Source: an uncultured Luteimonas sp. (GTDB lineage Bacteria > Pseudomonadota > Gammaproteobacteria > Xanthomonadales > Xanthomonadaceae). Taken from it: DNA of 64,000 nt. A program made the position numbers and the translations under genes. Below are positions 35,154-43,329 of the stretch, piece by piece (position 1 is the stretch's first letter; every line of letters starts with the position of its first letter). A model generated the notes under the pieces. The model was not told the origin of the DNA and made no database searches. It saw only the letters and a program-made list of their open reading frames with translations. Where the stretch lies: the NCBI GenBank assembly GCA_938008415.1, contig CALLKI010000019.1, positions 59,757-123,756 on the forward strand, written 5' to 3'.

Positions 35154-37649
35154 ATGACGCTCGATCGCGATCCAGATTCCCTGCTGTCAGGCAGGCCATC
35201 CGGCCGGGCGCCCACGCCCAGGGTGCTGGAGACGCTGCGCCGGGACGCCGTGACCGAGCTGGGCGGGGTGCTCTCGGGGTTCTGGAGCACGATCGAGGAG
35301 CAGGTCCGGCTGGAGTCGCTGGCCTCGCACGATTTCGCCACCGCGCAGGAAGACCGCATGGCGGTGATGGCCCTGAGCCAGCGCGCGCTGGAGCTGGCCA
35401 CGAAGTTCCGCGCCGCGATCGAGGCCGAGTTCGACCGCTGGGAGCGGCCAGGCGGCGATGCGGAGGACGACAAGCCCAAGTCGCTGAGCCTGATGTCGGA
35501 AAGCGAGCTGGAGATCCACCTGGCCGGGCAGCAGATCACCGAGCTGCTCGACCACCAGTTCCTGCATCCGCTGCGGCAGCTGGACGAGCGCCTCGGGCTG
35601 CTGGCCGAGTCGCTGGGGCTGCGCCGCGGCCGGCCCAACCCGCTGCGTCCCGAGGTGGCTGTCAGCGCCTTCGTGTCGCTGTTCGGCGCGGACGACCTGA
35701 CGCCCAACCTGCGCTCGATGGTCTTCCATGAATTCGACAAGCGCCTGCCGAAGGTGCTGGGCGACCTGTACGAGAAGGCGAACAGGACGCTGGAGGCCGC
35801 CTCGTTCCACGTGCAGCCGGCCCCCGCGCGGCGGCCGGTGTCGCAACCCCTGCCTCCCATCCCGCAGCGCCGGCCCGCGGCCACGGCCCAGGAGGCCGGG
35901 GAGTGGATCCCCGACGGCGGCATCGTCGAGCACACGCCCTACGACGGCCATGCCGGCATCGCCGCGCCCGTGTCCGTCCCGGTCCCGGATCCGGCGGCAT
36001 ACGCGGGGGGCTATGCCGACCCGTACGGCGAGTCGCCCTCGACGCGGCTGATCCGCGAGCAGGTGGTGGCCGAGGCGCTGGCCAGCGGCAGGCCGCTGCG
36101 CTATCGCGACCTGGTCCGCGAGCATCTGCACGCCTGGCGGCAGCGCACCGCCGCCGCAATGGCCGCCATGGCCCAGGCGGTGCCGCCGGCCCCTGCGGCG
36201 GTCGCGGCTGGCCATGCCGCCGCCACGGCCCTGGCGGCCGGGGCTTCCGCGGTGGAGGGCCTGGAAGGCATGGACGGCGTGGACGGCGGCCGCGTCCTCG
36301 GGACGTCCGAGCTGCTGAGTCTGGCCAGCCTGCTGCAGGGCGAGGATCCCGAACCCTACGCCCGCGCCCTGTCCGGCGAGGGCGACCGGCCGCTGGCCGA
36401 CGTGATCCGCCACCGCATCCTCAGCAGCCTGCGCCAGATCGGCTTCGATCCCGAGAAGACCCGCCTCAGCAGCGACGAGGAGGATGCGATCGACCTGGTT
36501 GGCATCCTGTTCCAGTCGCTGTTCGAGGCCAACAACCTGATGGACCAGGCGCGTGACCTGTTCGGGCGCCTGGTCGTTCCGTACCTGAAGGTCGCGCTGA
36601 CCGACGACTCGATGTTCAACCGCCGCACGCATCCGGCGCGCCGGATGCTGGACGCGCTGACCGAGGCCTGCGACGGCAACGCCGGCGAGACTCCGCTGGA
36701 CCGCGAGATCCTGCGCCGCGCCGGGCAGGTGGTCGACCGCGTCGTCGAGGAATACCAGGACGACCAGGCGATCTTCGAGCTCGCCGCGTCCGAGCTGCGC
36801 GACCTGCTCGACCAGCAGCGCAAGCGCGCCGAACTGGCCGAGAAGCGCGCCGCCGAGGCGATCCATGGCCGCGAACGCCTGGCGCAGGCGCGGCGCGACG
36901 CCGACAGCATCGTCGCCTCGCGCATGGCCGACCGGCCGCTGACAGCCGCGGTCGCGCATTTCCTCGACCGCCACTGGCGCCACCACCTGATCCAGACCTG
37001 GCTGCGCGACGGCCCCGATTCCGCGCGCCACCGCGCCGCGATCGGGCTTGGCGACGCGATGATCCAGGTCGATGCCGATGCCGCCGAGGTGCGCGGCGCT
37101 GTGGTGGCACAGCAGTTGCTCGCGCTGCAGGTGCCGCTGGCCGAGTGCTATTCGAGCTGCGGCATGGACGCGTCCGCGGCGCGCGACGCGATGGCCCGCA
37201 TCATCGCAGCGCTGGCGTTGCCCGACACCCCGCGGCGCGTGCACCAGCCGCAGGCGATGGACCACGACGAGGCCGATTCCCCGGACGAGATGCTGCGTGG
37301 CCTGCGCCTGGCCGGCGGCACCGACACGCTCAAGTTCGATCCGGCCACGGCCGCGCGGATGCGGCGGCTGCGGGTCGGCCAGGGGCTGCGCCTGATCGAC
37401 GAGGACGGGCGCGAGACCGCCTGCCGCATCGCCTGGATCAGCCCGCTCACCTCGCGCTTCCTGATCGTCAACCGCCGCGGCGTGCGCAAGCTGGTGGCCT
37501 CGCCCGAGGAGCTGGCGGCGCTGGTCGACGCCGGCCGCGCGGTGCTGCGGCCGATGGACTCGCCCTTCGACGAGGCCATGCGCCAGCTGTGGCAGCGGAT
37601 CAACTCCGCGGACGCGGAACCGTCCGCGCGCAAACGCGCCGGCACCTGA
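35154..37649 (+). CDS. DUF1631 family protein, large cytoplasmic
   Basis: An 831-residue protein from ATG 35154, or 852 from 35091, where the start would overlap that of the nitroreductase. Conserved DUF1631 stretches include TELGGVLSGFWSTIEEQVRL, the ELEIHLAGQQITELL region, and VVDRVVEEYQDDQAIFELA. A helical region with many charged residues (about 560-620) follows. The C-terminal 90 residues (LRLIDEDGRETACRIAWISP) form a small beta-rich domain resembling PilZ-like barrels, though no RxxxR motif is evident. The function is unknown; neighbours give no clear hint. Confidence 0.85.
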   Translation: MTLDRDPDSLLSGRPSGRAPTPRVLETLRRDAVTELGGVLSGFWSTIEEQVRLESLASHDFATAQEDRMAVMALSQRALELATKFRAAIEAEFDRWERPGGDAEDDKPKSLSLMSESELEIHLAGQQITELLDHQFLHPLRQLDERLGLLAESLGLRRGRPNPLRPEVAVSAFVSLFGADDLTPNLRSMVFHEFDKRLPKVLGDLYEKANRTLEAASFHVQPAPARRPVSQPLPPIPQRRPAATAQEAGEWIPDGGIVEHTPYDGHAGIAAPVSVPVPDPAAYAGGYADPYGESPSTRLIREQVVAEALASGRPLRYRDLVREHLHAWRQRTAAAMAAMAQAVPPAPAAVAAGHAAATALAAGASAVEGLEGMDGVDGGRVLGTSELLSLASLLQGEDPEPYARALSGEGDRPLADVIRHRILSSLRQIGFDPEKTRLSSDEEDAIDLVGILFQSLFEANNLMDQARDLFGRLVVPYLKVALTDDSMFNRRTHPARRMLDALTEACDGNAGETPLDREILRRAGQVVDRVVEEYQDDQAIFELAASELRDLLDQQRKRAELAEKRAAEAIHGRERLAQARRDADSIVASRMADRPLTAAVAHFLDRHWRHHLIQTWLRDGPDSARHRAAIGLGDAMIQVDADAAEVRGAVVAQQLLALQVPLAECYSSCGMDASAARDAMARIIAALALPDTPRRVHQPQAMDHDEADSPDEMLRGLRLAGGTDTLKFDPATAARMRRLRVGQGLRLIDEDGRETACRIAWISPLTSRFLIVNRRGVRKLVASPEELAALVDAGRAVLRPMDSPFDEAMRQLWQRINSADAEPSARKRAGT

Positions 37650-37718
37650 GCCTGCGGCCGATCGCCAGCTCCGGGCCCATTCGCTAGGATGGGGGTGGTC
37701 CCATCGCAGGAGCGGAGC

Positions 37719-38804
37719 ATGGTGACGATCGCGGTTGCCCGGGAGTCCGCCGAAGGCGAGCGCCGGGTCGCGTTGACGCCCGAAACCACGCGCAAGCTCG
37801 CCGCTGCCGGCGCGAAGGTGCTCGTGCAGCGCGGGCTCGGCACGCACGCGTATTTCCCCGACCAGGCCTACGCGGATGCCGGCGCGGAACTGGTGGACGG
37901 CGACCCGCGCCCGGAGGCCGATGTCGTGCTGTGCGTGCAGCCGCCGCCGGCCACGGTCATCGCCGCGATGAAGCAGGGCGCGGTGCTGGTCGGCATGCTG
38001 CAGCCGCAGGCCGACGCGGCACGGGCGGAGGCGATCCGCGCGCGTGGCATCCTCGCCTTCCCGCTCGAGCGCCTGCCGCGCACCACGCGCGCGCAGGCGA
38101 TGGACATCCTCAGCTCGCAGGCCGGCATGGCCGGCTACAAGGCGATGCTGATCGCGGCGCAGCTGGCGCCACGCTTCTTCCCCATGCTCACCACCGCAGC
38201 GGGCACCATCCGCCCGTCGAAGGTGCTGGTGGTCGGCGCCGGCGTCGCCGGCCTGCAGGCCATCGCCACCGCCCGCCGGCTGGGCGCGCAGGTGGAGGGC
38301 TTCGACGTGCGCCCGGAGACGCGCGAGCAGATCGAATCGCTGGGCGGGCGCTTCCTCGACCTGGGCGTGGTCGCGGCGGGCGAGGGCGGCTACGCGCGTC
38401 CACTGACCGACGAGGAGCGCGCGCTGCAGCAGCAGCGCCTGTCGGACCACCTCAAGGGCATCGACGTGGTGGTCTGCACCGCGGCCGTGCCGGGGCGGCC
38501 GGCGCCGAGGATCATCACCGCGGCGATGGTCGAGGGCATGCGGCCCGGCAGCGTGATCGTGGACCTGGCCGCCGAGACCGGCGGCAACTGCGAACTGACC
38601 CGTCCCGGCCGGACGGTCGAGCACGGCGGCGTGACCATCGCCGGGCCGCTGAACCTGCCGGGCATGGGCGCGGTGCACGCGAGCGAGATGTTCGCGCGCA
38701 ACGTCTGCAACTTCGTGATGCTGCTGCTGAAGGACGGCGCCCTCGCGCCCGACTGGGACGACGAGCTGCTGGCGAAGACGGTCTGGCCGGAACGCCCGGC
38801 CTGA
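37719..38804 (+). CDS. pntAA: proton-translocating NAD(P) transhydrogenase subunit alpha part 1
   Basis: A 361-residue soluble NAD(H)-binding domain (dI). The start at 37719 follows AGGAG. VARESAEGERRVALTPETTR is the alanine dehydrogenase/PntA N-terminal signature. SKVLVVGAGVAGLQAIATARRLGA is the Rossmann fold and the mobile loop region is near 230-260. It hands hydride from NADH to NADP on PntB while protons cross the membrane. The alpha chain is split, as in Rhodospirillum, and its partner pieces lie 1.5 kb away beyond a minus-strand operon. Confidence 0.95.
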   Translation: MVTIAVARESAEGERRVALTPETTRKLAAAGAKVLVQRGLGTHAYFPDQAYADAGAELVDGDPRPEADVVLCVQPPPATVIAAMKQGAVLVGMLQPQADAARAEAIRARGILAFPLERLPRTTRAQAMDILSSQAGMAGYKAMLIAAQLAPRFFPMLTTAAGTIRPSKVLVVGAGVAGLQAIATARRLGAQVEGFDVRPETREQIESLGGRFLDLGVVAAGEGGYARPLTDEERALQQQRLSDHLKGIDVVVCTAAVPGRPAPRIITAAMVEGMRPGSVIVDLAAETGGNCELTRPGRTVEHGGVTIAGPLNLPGMGAVHASEMFARNVCNFVMLLLKDGALAPDWDDELLAKTVWPERPA

Positions 38805-38822
38805 GCCCGCGGGGCGGGCCGG

Positions 38823-39260
38823 TCAGGGCGTCGAAGGCCCGCGCTGCCCGCGCGGGGCGTGTTCCTCGATCCAGGCCTTGCGCTGTTCCGGCGTCATCGC
38901 CTTCCAGCGTTCGACCAGGGCCTTGCGCTCGGCTTCCGGCAGGTTGCGCATGTGGTGGAACAGGACGCGGGCCTGCTCGCGGCCCTCGGGCGACATGTGC
39001 CGCCAGCGCTCGTGGCCGCGGCGCGCGCGCTCGCGTTGTTCGGGCGTCATCGTCTCCCAGCGCCTGGCGTGGTCGAGCATGCGCTGGCGCTGTTCGGGCG
39101 TGCTTTCGTTCCAGCGGTCGCGGACCGGGGCGATCAGCAGCTCGCGCTGCTGCGGCGTCAGCCGGTCCCAGTCCGGCAGCGGCGCCTCCGCCTGCCGGGC
39201 GAAAGCGGCCACGGGCACCGACAGGAGCACGGGGAGGAGGACGGGCAGGATCTTGCGCAT
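38823..39260 (-). CDS. DUF3106 family periplasmic protein
   Basis: A 145-residue exported protein (signal peptide ending VAAFARQ). The body is made of short repeats of the pattern (T/S)PEQRxxx: LTPQQRELL, STPEQRQRM, MTPEQRERA, MSPEGREQA, LPEAERKAL, MTPEQRKAW, spaced about 14-18 residues with Arg/Trp between. The family usually sits at the end of sigma factor operons, as here (sigma, membrane protein, DUF3106). It may act in envelope stress sensing, like the heptad-motif proteins CpxP/ZraP, but that is a guess. Confidence 0.87.
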   Translation of the reverse strand: MRKILPVLLPVLLSVPVAAFARQAEAPLPDWDRLTPQQRELLIAPVRDRWNESTPEQRQRMLDHARRWETMTPEQRERARRGHERWRHMSPEGREQARVLFHHMRNLPEAERKALVERWKAMTPEQRKAWIEEHAPRGQRGPSTP

Positions 39261-39265
39261 GGGGC

Positions 39266-39631
39266 TTACTCCATCGCCAGCAGGGTGGCGTCGCTGGAGG
39301 CGAGCCACAGGTAGAACTCCGGATTCTCGTCGAGCGCGGTGTAGCCGTCGTCGACGTCGTCGGCCGGCACGGTCGCCACGGTGGCCTGTGCCGGGGCGGG
39401 CACCGGTTCGTCGCGCAGCAGGCCTTGCCCCGCCATCAGCGCGACCGCCGCGACGGCGGCCGTGGCGAAGCCGGCGCGCAGCCAGCCGGACAGGAGCCGG
39501 GGGCGTTCCGTGGCCTGCAGGGCGGCGTGCCGCCGACGGTGCAGTTCCGCGGTGGTGGCCGCGGAGACGTGCGACACCGCCTGCGCGTACACGGCGCGCG
39601 CGGCACGGTCGAAGCGGTCGTCGGTGGTCAT
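39266..39631 (-). CDS. small membrane protein, anti-sigma-like
   Basis: A 121-residue protein with a charged N-terminal cytoplasmic half (MTTDDRFDRAARAVYAQAVS), one membrane helix at about residues 52-70 (AGFATAAVAAVALMAGQGLL), and an acidic periplasmic tail ending LWLASSDATLLAME. Its start overlaps the sigma factor stop (ATGA) and DUF3106 follows 5 bp later. Position and topology suggest a membrane anti-sigma factor, equivalent to DUF3619 proteins in betaproteobacterial operons of the same order. No zinc-binding anti-sigma motif is present. Confidence 0.75.
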   Translation of the reverse strand: MTTDDRFDRAARAVYAQAVSHVSAATTAELHRRRHAALQATERPRLLSGWLRAGFATAAVAAVALMAGQGLLRDEPVPAPAQATVATVPADDVDDGYTALDENPEFYLWLASSDATLLAME

Positions 39632-40164
39632 CGGAAGTCCTCCAGTCGTTTCTGCAATGCCTCGCGGGCGCGGAACAGGTGCGTCTTCACCGATCCCTCG
39701 CTGCAACCCATGATCCGGGCGGTGGTCTCGACGTCGAGTTCCTCGAGCACCCGCAGCGTGAACGCCTCGCGCTGGCGCGCCGGGAGCTCGCGCAGGGCCC
39801 CGGCCAGCTGCGCCCAGGCCTCGCGCCCGTCGTGGGCGCGGGACGGGTCGGCCGCATCGGGGTCGGCCCAGTCGATCTCGCCGCCGTCGGCGGTCCGCGC
39901 GTCGGTCAGCCAGCCGAGCCGGAACGTGCGCCGGCGCTGGATGTCGATGACCCGGCTGCGCAGCACGGTCCAGAACAGCGGGGCCCATTCCTCCGGCGGG
40001 CGGTCGCGGTAGCCCAGCATCCGGGCCATCGCATCCTGCACCGCGTCCAGGGCGTCGTCCCGGTGGCGCAGGCCCAGCTCCGCGAACCGGAAGGCGCGGG
40101 CGGAGACGCCGGCCAGGAACTGTTCCAGCGTCTGCGGGGTGGCGTTGGCGGAGGCGCCGTGCAT
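39628..40164 (-). CDS. RNA polymerase sigma-70 family factor (ECF type)
   Basis: A 178-residue sigma factor with region 2 (FAELGLRHRDDALDAVQDAM through LFWTVLRSRVIDIQRRR) and region 4 (LRELPARQREAFTLRVLEEL, then DVETTARIMGCSEGSVKTHL with the DNA-recognition helix). The start at 40164 is chosen by length; 40233 is an alternative and neither has a strong ribosome-binding site. It is the first gene of a three-gene operon inserted between pntAA and pntAB. Confidence 0.9.
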   Translation of the reverse strand: MHGASANATPQTLEQFLAGVSARAFRFAELGLRHRDDALDAVQDAMARMLGYRDRPPEEWAPLFWTVLRSRVIDIQRRRTFRLGWLTDARTADGGEIDWADPDAADPSRAHDGREAWAQLAGALRELPARQREAFTLRVLEELDVETTARIMGCSEGSVKTHLFRAREALQKRLEDFR

Positions 40165-40358
40165 GGGCGCCAGCGTACCCGCTGCCGCCTCCGCATGCCG
40201 TGCCGCCTGCCAGGTGTCCCGTCCGCCGTCCATTCCGGCCGTCCGCGTCCTCCGGGGTGTCCATGGGCATCAACGCGCCCGGGCGGGGGCGGTTGACAGG
40301 CTGGCCGGCCGTTCACCGGCGGTTATGATGCGGAGGACACCGCGATGGAGACTGGCCG

Positions 40359-40661
40359 ATGGACGGTTTCGTGGCGCTGTACATCATCATGCTGGCGGCG
40401 ATCGCCGGCCACGTGATCATCTCGCGGGTGCCGGTGATCCTGCACACCCCGCTCATGTCCGGTTCGAACTTCATCCACGGCATCGTGCTGATCGGCGCGA
40501 TGGTCGTGCTGGGCCATGCCGGGACGCCGCTGGAGAAGGCCATCGGCTTCGCCGCCGTGTTCCTCGGGGCGGGCAACGCCGCCGGCGGTTACGTGGTGAC
40601 CGAGCGGATGCTGGAGATGTTCCGCTCCAGCCACAGGCCGGCCGGAGGGGGTGGCGCATGA
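40359..40661 (+). CDS. pntAB: NAD(P) transhydrogenase subunit alpha part 2 (membrane)
   Basis: A 100-residue protein with three to four membrane helices (FVALYIIMLAAIAGHVIISR, PLMSGSNFIHGIVLIGAMVV and IGFAAVFLGAGNAAGGYVVT). It corresponds to the membrane part of the alpha chain, expressed as a separate polypeptide. Its stop overlaps the pntB start (ATGA). TATGAT at 40324 is a possible -10 about 30 bp before the ATG. Confidence 0.94.
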   Translation: MDGFVALYIIMLAAIAGHVIISRVPVILHTPLMSGSNFIHGIVLIGAMVVLGHAGTPLEKAIGFAAVFLGAGNAAGGYVVTERMLEMFRSSHRPAGGGGA

Positions 40662-42067
40662 GCCCGGCGCTGGCGCAGGCCCTCGGGGTCGCGATCAAGG
40701 CCAGCTACCTGGTCGCGGCGACGCTGTTCCTGCTCGGTCTGCAGCGCATGGCCTCGCCGGTGACCGCGCGCAGCGGCATCCGCTGGGCCGGGCTGGGCAT
40801 GCTGGTCGCCACCGCCGCCACGTTGTTCCTGCCCGGGCTGCACAACCTCGGGCTGATCCTGGTGGCGGCACTGCTTGGCACGGTCGCGGCGTGGATCTGG
40901 GGCAGGAAGGTGGCGATCACCGACATGCCGCAGATGGTGGCGCTGTTCAACGGCATGGGCGGCGGTTCGGCCGCGGCGATCGGCGCGGTGGAACTGCTGC
41001 GCTGGTCGGCGGCCGGCCGGGCCTCCGGCACGGTGCCGCTGGTGCTGGCGGTGGCCGGTGCGCTGATCGGCGCGGTGTCGCTGTCGGGTTCGGTGATCGC
41101 CTGGGCCAAGCTCGACGGGCACATGGACCGCCGCTACACCTTCCCGGGGCAGCAGGCGTTCAACGCCCTGCTGGCGCTGGCCACGGTCGTGCTCGGCGCG
41201 GTGGCGGCGTGGTCGCTCGGCGCCCCGTGGATCATCGCCTTCTTCACCGCCGCGCTCGCGCTTGGCGTGCTGATGACCCTGCCCATCGGCGGCGCCGACA
41301 TGCCGGTGGTGATCTCGCTGTACAACGCGCTGACCGGGCTTGCGGTCGCGTTCGAGGGCTACGTGCTCGGCAACGAGTCGCTGCTCATCGCAGGCATGAT
41401 GGTCGGCGCGGCGGGCATCCTGCTCACCCGGCTGATGGCGAAGGCGATGAACCGGCCGCTTGGCAACGTGCTGTTCGGCAGTTTCGGGGGCACGGGCGCG
41501 GGTGGGCAGGCCATCGCCGGCGCGCAGAAGCCGATCGAGGCGGCGGATGCGGCGGCGATGATGGCCTTCGCCGAGCGCGTGGTGATCGTCCCCGGCTATG
41601 GCATGGCGGTGGCCCAGGCGCAGCACAAGATCTGGGAGCTGGCGCAGCGCCTGATCGACCGCGGGGTCAGGGTGAGGTTCGCGATCCACCCGGTCGCCGG
41701 GCGCATGCCCGGGCACATGAACGTGCTGCTGGCCGAGGCCGGTGTGCCGTATGACCTGATCGCCGACATGGACGACATCAACCCCGAGTTCCCCACGACC
41801 GACGTGGCGCTGGTGATCGGCGCCAACGACGTGGTCAACCCGGTGGCGAAGACCGACCCGTCCTCGCCCATCTACGGCATGCCGATCCTCGACGTGGCGT
41901 CGGCGCGGAACGTCATCGTGATCAAGCGCGGCAGGGGCACGGGCTTCGCCGGCATCGAGAACGCGCTGTTCTACGCCGACAACACGCGCATGCTCTATGG
42001 CGACGGCGCGGAGGTGGCGAACGCACTGGTCGCCGAGCTGAAGGCGCTGGACGGCGGCGGGCATTGA
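40658..42067 (+). CDS. pntB: NAD(P) transhydrogenase subunit beta
   Basis: A 469-residue subunit with eight to nine membrane helices (1-270) and a C-terminal NADP(H)-binding domain. IPGYG-type sequence VIVPGYGMAVAQAQHKIWEL starts the NADP fold. IHPVAGRMPGHMNVLLAEA, VALVIGANDVVNPVA and PIYGMPILDV are the hallmark NADP-binding blocks. Together with PntAA and PntAB it uses the proton gradient to make NADPH. NADPH supply relates to the reductive defence genes elsewhere in the window, though no direct link is seen. Confidence 0.96.
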   Translation: MSPALAQALGVAIKASYLVAATLFLLGLQRMASPVTARSGIRWAGLGMLVATAATLFLPGLHNLGLILVAALLGTVAAWIWGRKVAITDMPQMVALFNGMGGGSAAAIGAVELLRWSAAGRASGTVPLVLAVAGALIGAVSLSGSVIAWAKLDGHMDRRYTFPGQQAFNALLALATVVLGAVAAWSLGAPWIIAFFTAALALGVLMTLPIGGADMPVVISLYNALTGLAVAFEGYVLGNESLLIAGMMVGAAGILLTRLMAKAMNRPLGNVLFGSFGGTGAGGQAIAGAQKPIEAADAAAMMAFAERVVIVPGYGMAVAQAQHKIWELAQRLIDRGVRVRFAIHPVAGRMPGHMNVLLAEAGVPYDLIADMDDINPEFPTTDVALVIGANDVVNPVAKTDPSSPIYGMPILDVASARNVIVIKRGRGTGFAGIENALFYADNTRMLYGDGAEVANALVAELKALDGGGH

Positions 42068-42176
42068 GCCTGCCGCAGCCTGCGTCGCTGGCCGGTCCCG
42101 CCCGGTGGCGGCGTGCCCGGCTGCCCCGGGGGCACAGTCGCCGGATCGCGGAGCGGCAGCGCCGCCGCAGGCGGGG

Positions 42177-42671
42177 TCACGACGTGGTGGCCGGGGGCGC
42201 TTCCGGCGTGGGGAAAAGCGCCCGGCGCGCGAACAGCGCGCAGGTGGTGCCGACCAGGAACATGTGCGCGGCAAGGTGCGAGGCGACCATCCATGCCGGG
42301 GTGGGGATCGCGGCACCGATCGCGGACAGGGGCACGACCACGTGGTTCATCACGACGTAGAGCACGACGCCGTAGAGGGGGCCGGACACGAAGGGATGCC
42401 TTGCCAGTACGGGCAGCCTGCGTGCGGCGAGCCAGAAGGCTGCGGCCATGCAGGTGGCGATGAAATAGTGCGAAACCAGGCCGAGCACCGCGGTCTGCCA
42501 CCCCCCGGCCACCGCCCCCTCGCGTCCCACCCATCCGGCGGCGATGCTGTGCAGGATGCGGACGGGGCCGATGCCTTTCGCGCCCCACAGCGTGCAGATG
42601 TAGATGAGGTCGAGCGTGCCGGCGACCAGTCCGCCGGCGAGGACATGGCGGAGAGGGGAGGGAAGAGACAT
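42177..42671 (-). CDS. small four-helix membrane protein (MocR neighbour, copy A)
   Basis: A 164-residue protein with four hydrophobic helices and few loops. Distinct stretches are VLAGGLVAGTLDLIYICTLW, GPVRILHSIAAGWVG, PLYGVVLYVVMNHVVVPLSA and PAWMVASHLAAHMFLVG. Its ATG (42671) has GGAG just upstream. The gene upstream on the same strand encodes a shorter relative, and the MocR-type regulator at 43330 is divergent from both. The layout suggests a regulated transport or membrane function; no family function is known to me. Confidence 0.78.
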   Translation of the reverse strand: MSLPSPLRHVLAGGLVAGTLDLIYICTLWGAKGIGPVRILHSIAAGWVGREGAVAGGWQTAVLGLVSHYFIATCMAAAFWLAARRLPVLARHPFVSGPLYGVVLYVVMNHVVVPLSAIGAAIPTPAWMVASHLAAHMFLVGTTCALFARRALFPTPEAPPATTS

Positions 42672-42783
42672 TGCTCCGGTGCCTGTCAATGGATCCGCGT
42701 GAATTGGAAAGTGGCCCGGGACTGCCGGACCAGAGCCTTTTCTGGCGGTATGGATGGGGCCGGATGCCGCTCCGCGGGGACGT

Positions 42784-43218
42784 TCAGAAACATGCCGGAG
42801 AGAGGTGGGCTGACATGCATGTGGCGGTCCAGGCCGGCGGGTCATGCAGGGGGTGTCCCGTGAGGGCCGGGAGGATCGCGCCGGACAGCAGCATGCACAT
42901 CACCAGACCGTAGGCAGCACCACAGGCCACGTTGTCGCGCATCAGCACGGGGAATATGCGCGCAAGGCCCCGGTAGGCCGCGGCGAGCACGCACATCACC
43001 GCGACGAAAAGCACGTAGCAGGATGTGATGGAGACTGTCCCGGCCGTTCCTGCGGGAAGTCGCAGCACACGCGTTGGCGATGTGCTCCCCCCGGCCCACC
43101 AGGCGATGGCCAGGCTGGTGCCGAGCATGGCCAGGGCCAGGCCGCAGGAGATGGCGGCATGCGGGACGCGAAGGCACGCGTTGCACGAACCAGCGATGCG
43201 GATCAGGAGGATGGGCAT
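42784..43218 (-). CDS. small membrane protein, relative of the preceding gene and C-terminally short (copy B)
   Basis: A 144-residue protein aligning to copy A over its whole length: SPTRVLRLPAG with GPVRILHSIAAG, AYGLVMCMLLSGAILPAL with LYGVVLYVVMNHVVVPLS, and PPAWTATCMSAHLSPACF with PTPAWMVASHLAAHMF. It stops (TGA) just where copy A continues into its last membrane helix, so it lacks about 20 residues. No Shine-Dalgarno precedes its ATG. It is either a genuine shorter paralogue or one truncated by a point mutation. Confidence 0.6.
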   Translation of the reverse strand: MPILLIRIAGSCNACLRVPHAAISCGLALAMLGTSLAIAWWAGGSTSPTRVLRLPAGTAGTVSITSCYVLFVAVMCVLAAAYRGLARIFPVLMRDNVACGAAYGLVMCMLLSGAILPALTGHPLHDPPAWTATCMSAHLSPACF

Positions 43219-43263
43219 GGTCGTGGGGCGGCGTGGGGAATGGCCCCATCAGGCCCCATGCAA

Positions 43264-43307
43264 TTGGTACTATCAAGGGTCAATCGCGCGTCATCGAATG
43301 GTGCCAA
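43264..43307. promoter_or_regulatory. candidate MocR operator: two similar repeats
   Basis: TTGGTACTAT (43264-43273) and ATGGTGCCAA (43298-43307) share the core TGGT-x-C-x-A and are 34 bp apart on the same strand. They lie in the 111-bp region between the MocR gene and the divergent membrane-protein genes. MocR regulators often bind pairs of direct repeats. This is a motif call only. Confidence 0.45.
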
Positions 43308-43329
43308 TGTTCACGCGCGAGGCCATGCC

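Noticed and set aside
40293..40329. TTGACA and TATGAT as a promoter pair before pntAB
   Set aside because: The spacing is 25 bp, too long for a sigma-70 promoter; only the TATGAT could be used, with another -35.
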